From Gammaproteobacteria bacterium (GTDB taxonomy: Bacteria; Pseudomonadota; Gammaproteobacteria; Burkholderiales; Burkholderiaceae_C), in the NCBI GenBank assembly GCA_018903185.1, contig JAHIQV010000195.1, positions 1 through 7,422 on the forward strand: DNA of 7,422 nt. The letters are read 5' to 3'. Shown in pieces: positions 6,342-7,422 of the stretch; within the stretch, counting starts at the first letter, position 1, and every line of letters begins with the position of its first letter. A program made the translations under genes and the position numbers. The notes under the pieces were generated by a model. The model saw nothing but the letters and a program-made list of their open reading frames with translations. It did no database searches and was not told the origin of the DNA.

Positions 6342-6896
6342 ATGTCACCTTCAATCGGGTCCCGTCTTCGCAACCACTGGCGAGCGCAGTGGAAGAGCCA
6401 CCTCGGCACACTGGTGCTGGTGGTGCTGGTGTTCGTCGGCGTGCAGGCCTGGCAGACGCGAGACGTGCCGTCGGGCTCCGCCCCCGACTTTGCATTCACC
6501 CTGATCCTGCCCGATGGCAGCCAGCGCAGCAGCACGCTGAACGCATGGCGCGCAGAGCACCCCGGCCAGCCAGTGGCCTTGCACATCTGGGCCGAATGGT
6601 GCCCGATCTGCCGCGCCGAGGAACACAGCGTCACGCGGGTGTCGCGCGACTGGCCGGTGCTCACCGTGGCCATGCAATCGGGCCAGGCCGATGCGGTGGC
6701 CCGCGTGCTGGCGAAACGCCAGTTGCCCTGGGCCACGGCGCTGGACACCCGGGGCGAGATCGCCCGGGCACTCGGATTCAGGGCAGTTCCCGCGTTCGTG
6801 GTCGTGGACGACCGGGGCCGCCTGCGCGGAGCCAGTGTGGGCTACACCAGCGAGATCGGCATGCGCCTGCGCCTGTGGTGGGCGCGGCTCACCTGA
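6342..6896 (+). CDS. Membrane-anchored thioredoxin-fold protein, ScsD/TlpA-like
   Basis: This is a 184-residue protein. A basic N-terminus (several Arg and Lys in 8-18) and one membrane helix (about 21-37) anchor it with the catalytic domain in the periplasm. The thioredoxin fold spans about 47-180: APDF entry strand, active site WCPIC (Cys87, Cys90) and cis-proline Pro150 in AVPAFVVVDD. The CPxC site with a single anchor resembles ScsD-type protein disulfide oxidoreductases and the TlpA/ResA group. It follows the DsbD-like gene by 29 bases, so the two are probably one operon, with that membrane protein keeping this site reduced. ATG6342 has no ribosome binding site. An in-frame GTG at 6309 overlaps the previous gene's stop (ATGTGA) and would add 11 residues, so translational coupling is possible. 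Which start is used is uncertain. The substrate is unknown. Confidence 0.83.
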   Translation: MSPSIGSRLRNHWRAQWKSHLGTLVLVVLVFVGVQAWQTRDVPSGSAPDFAFTLILPDGSQRSSTLNAWRAEHPGQPVALHIWAEWCPICRAEEHSVTRVSRDWPVLTVAMQSGQADAVARVLAKRQLPWATALDTRGEIARALGFRAVPAFVVVDDRGRLRGASVGYTSEIGMRLRLWWARLT

Positions 6897-6905
6897 GCGC
6901 CGCCC
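6880..6905. terminator. Possible shared hairpin between convergent genes
   Basis: GGGCG (6880-6884) pairs with CGCCC (6901-6905), and GCTC (6887-6890) with GAGC (6895-6898), separated by a 2x2 mismatch and closed by an ACCT loop. It covers the end of the ScsD-like gene and the nine-base gap before the stop of the facing YciH gene. No T run is present on either side, so it would be at best a weak or Rho-assisted bidirectional terminator. Confidence 0.3.
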
Positions 6906-7268
6906 TCAGCCACCCGCGCGTTTGATGGTGTGGCCCTGGGCCTTCAGCGCGGTCATCACACGCTCAATGTGATCGCCCTGGATCTCGATCACGCCGTCCT
7001 TCACCGTTCCGCCCGTACCGCAAGCCGCCTTGAGCTGTTTGCCCAGCGCCGTCAGGCCCGCGGCATCGAGTGCCAGCCCCTTGACCAGCGTCACCGCCTT
7101 GCCGCCCCGGCCCTTGGTTTCGCGCGACACGCGCACGGTGCCATCGCCCGCAGGCACCACCGCCTGCTTGCAGATGCACTGCGCCACCGGTTGCCGGCAA
7201 GCGGGACACATGCGACCCGCTTCGGTGGAATACACCAGGCCGCCCAAAGAAGACAACTTGTTTTTCAT
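6906..7268 (-). CDS. yciH: SUI1/YciH-family translation factor with four-cysteine knuckle
   Basis: This is a 120-residue cytoplasmic protein related to eukaryotic eIF1 (SUI1). Bacterial YciH proteins are thought to act on initiation at the ribosome, but their role is not settled. The SUI1 domain occupies about 43-120, with TVRVSRETKGRGGKAVTLV (44-62), GTGGTVKDGVIEIQGD (84-99) and a C-terminal RAGG. Before it, residues 21-33 read CPACRQPVAQCIC: four cysteines (21, 24, 31, 33) that could hold zinc and that E. coli YciH lacks. ATG at 7268 is chosen because the family start, with LVYSTEAGR at 11-19, follows directly. The longer frame back to 7334 would cross the divergent promoter region. There is no ribosome binding site. 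It is convergent with the redox pair and divergent from the helicase. Confidence 0.93.
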   Translation of the reverse strand: MKNKLSSLGGLVYSTEAGRMCPACRQPVAQCICKQAVVPAGDGTVRVSRETKGRGGKAVTLVKGLALDAAGLTALGKQLKAACGTGGTVKDGVIEIQGDHIERVMTALKAQGHTIKRAGG

Positions 7269-7276
7269 GGGCCCGC

Positions 7277-7282
7277 ATCGTA
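7277..7282 (-). promoter_or_regulatory. Candidate -10 box for yciH
   Basis: On the minus strand TACGAT matches four of six bases of TATAAT and ends eight bases before the yciH ATG, so the transcript would carry almost no leader. No ribosome binding site is seen and no good -35 box is found; the spacer is occupied by a perfect palindrome (7284-7300). Confidence 0.3.
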
Positions 7283-7283
7283 A

Positions 7284-7300
7284 CGCGGGGCTGCCCCGCG
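7284..7300. repeat. Perfect inverted repeat in the yciH-helicase divergent region
   Basis: CGCGGGG (7284-7290) pairs with CCCCGCG (7294-7300) around CTG. It sits between the two divergent start codons. It could be a protein-binding operator shared by both genes or a leader hairpin if transcription starts farther out. GC-only palindromes of this size do occur by chance in such DNA. Confidence 0.4.
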
Positions 7301-7312
7301 GGGGTCGACCGT

Positions 7313-7318
7313 TAAACT
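7313..7318 (+). promoter_or_regulatory. Candidate -10 box for the helicase gene
   Basis: TAAACT lies nine bases before ATG7328, in an AT-richer patch (GTTAAACTTC) of an otherwise GC-rich spacer. Transcription would start within a few bases of the start codon. The bases before the ATG are ACCCCCC, so there is no ribosome binding site. The -35 region is not recognisable. Confidence 0.45.
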
Positions 7319-7327
7319 TCACCCCCC

Positions 7328-7422
7328 ATGCCATTCATCTCCCTCGGGCTTGCCCCCACCCTCGCCCAGGCCGCCGCCGAACTCGGCTTCACCGCGCCCA
7401 CCCCCATCCAGCTGGAAGCCAT
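7328..7422 (+). CDS. DEAD-box RNA helicase, RhlE-like (N-terminal fragment, runs off the window)
   Basis: Only the first 31 codons are inside the window. They read MPFISLGLAPTLAQAAAELG followed by FTAPTPIQLEA. An aromatic residue three from the start, LGL, and then GFTAPTPIQ form the Q motif, which in DEAD-box helicases binds the adenine of ATP. The short start and the SLGL word most resemble RhlE among the bacterial members (RhlE, DeaD, SrmB, RhlB, DbpA), but subfamily assignment from so little is tentative. Such proteins unwind short RNA duplexes in ribosome assembly or RNA decay. It is divergent from yciH across a 59-base spacer. Confidence 0.85.
   Translation, partial: MPFISLGLAPTLAQAAAELGFTAPTPIQLEA

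Noticed and set aside
1..7422. Mobile element, CRISPR array, tRNA/rRNA or phage module
   Set aside because: No transposase or integrase frame, no spaced repeats, no tRNA-like fold or CCA end, and the genes are continuous with chromosomal core functions.

Overview
The window is a dense, GC-rich stretch of a bacterial chromosome with GC-rich third codon positions. It looks like a member of the Burkholderiales, most likely the family Comamonadaceae (a Hydrogenophaga-, Acidovorax- or Variovorax-like organism). That placement is inferred from the protein sequences, from -10-like boxes lying directly against ATG codons, and from a palindromic GC-rich repeat that I remember as common in that family. 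It does not come from a database search.

Layout: a hairpin terminator at 30-59 is followed by mfd (122-3697, +), the transcription-repair coupling factor. A perfect FNR/Anr-type box, TTGAT-CTGC-ATCAA, overlaps the mfd stop codon. It lies upstream of a small three-helix membrane protein of the DUF4405 type (3813-4319, +) that carries four histidines suited to heme binding. Next comes serB (4357-5082, +), phosphoserine phosphatase of serine synthesis; its start codon is inside a 10-bp hairpin and just downstream of a -10-like box. Then a two-gene thiol-redox unit follows: a secreted glutaredoxin/thioredoxin-like domain fused to a DsbD/CcdA-like six-helix membrane domain (5176-6312, +), and a membrane-anchored thioredoxin-fold protein with a WCPIC site resembling ScsD/TlpA (6342-6896, +). 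Facing them is a YciH/SUI1-family translation factor with an added four-cysteine knuckle (6906-7268, -). The start of a DEAD-box RNA helicase, RhlE-like, runs off the right edge (7328 onward, +).

The genes are mostly household genes, and I see no phage, transposon, CRISPR or defence island. Two neighbouring units have a cell-envelope redox theme: the FNR-box membrane protein and the thiol-redox pair, in which the membrane domain would pass electrons from cytoplasmic thioredoxin to periplasmic thioredoxin-fold domains. The most notable points are (1) a Comamonadaceae-type palindromic repeat inserted in frame in mfd, (2) the FNR box and the heme-candidate protein below it, (3) the serB start codon hidden in a hairpin that a leaderless transcript would escape, (4) the compact redoxin-CcdA fusion paired with an ScsD-like protein, and (5) the cysteine knuckle in the SUI1 protein.
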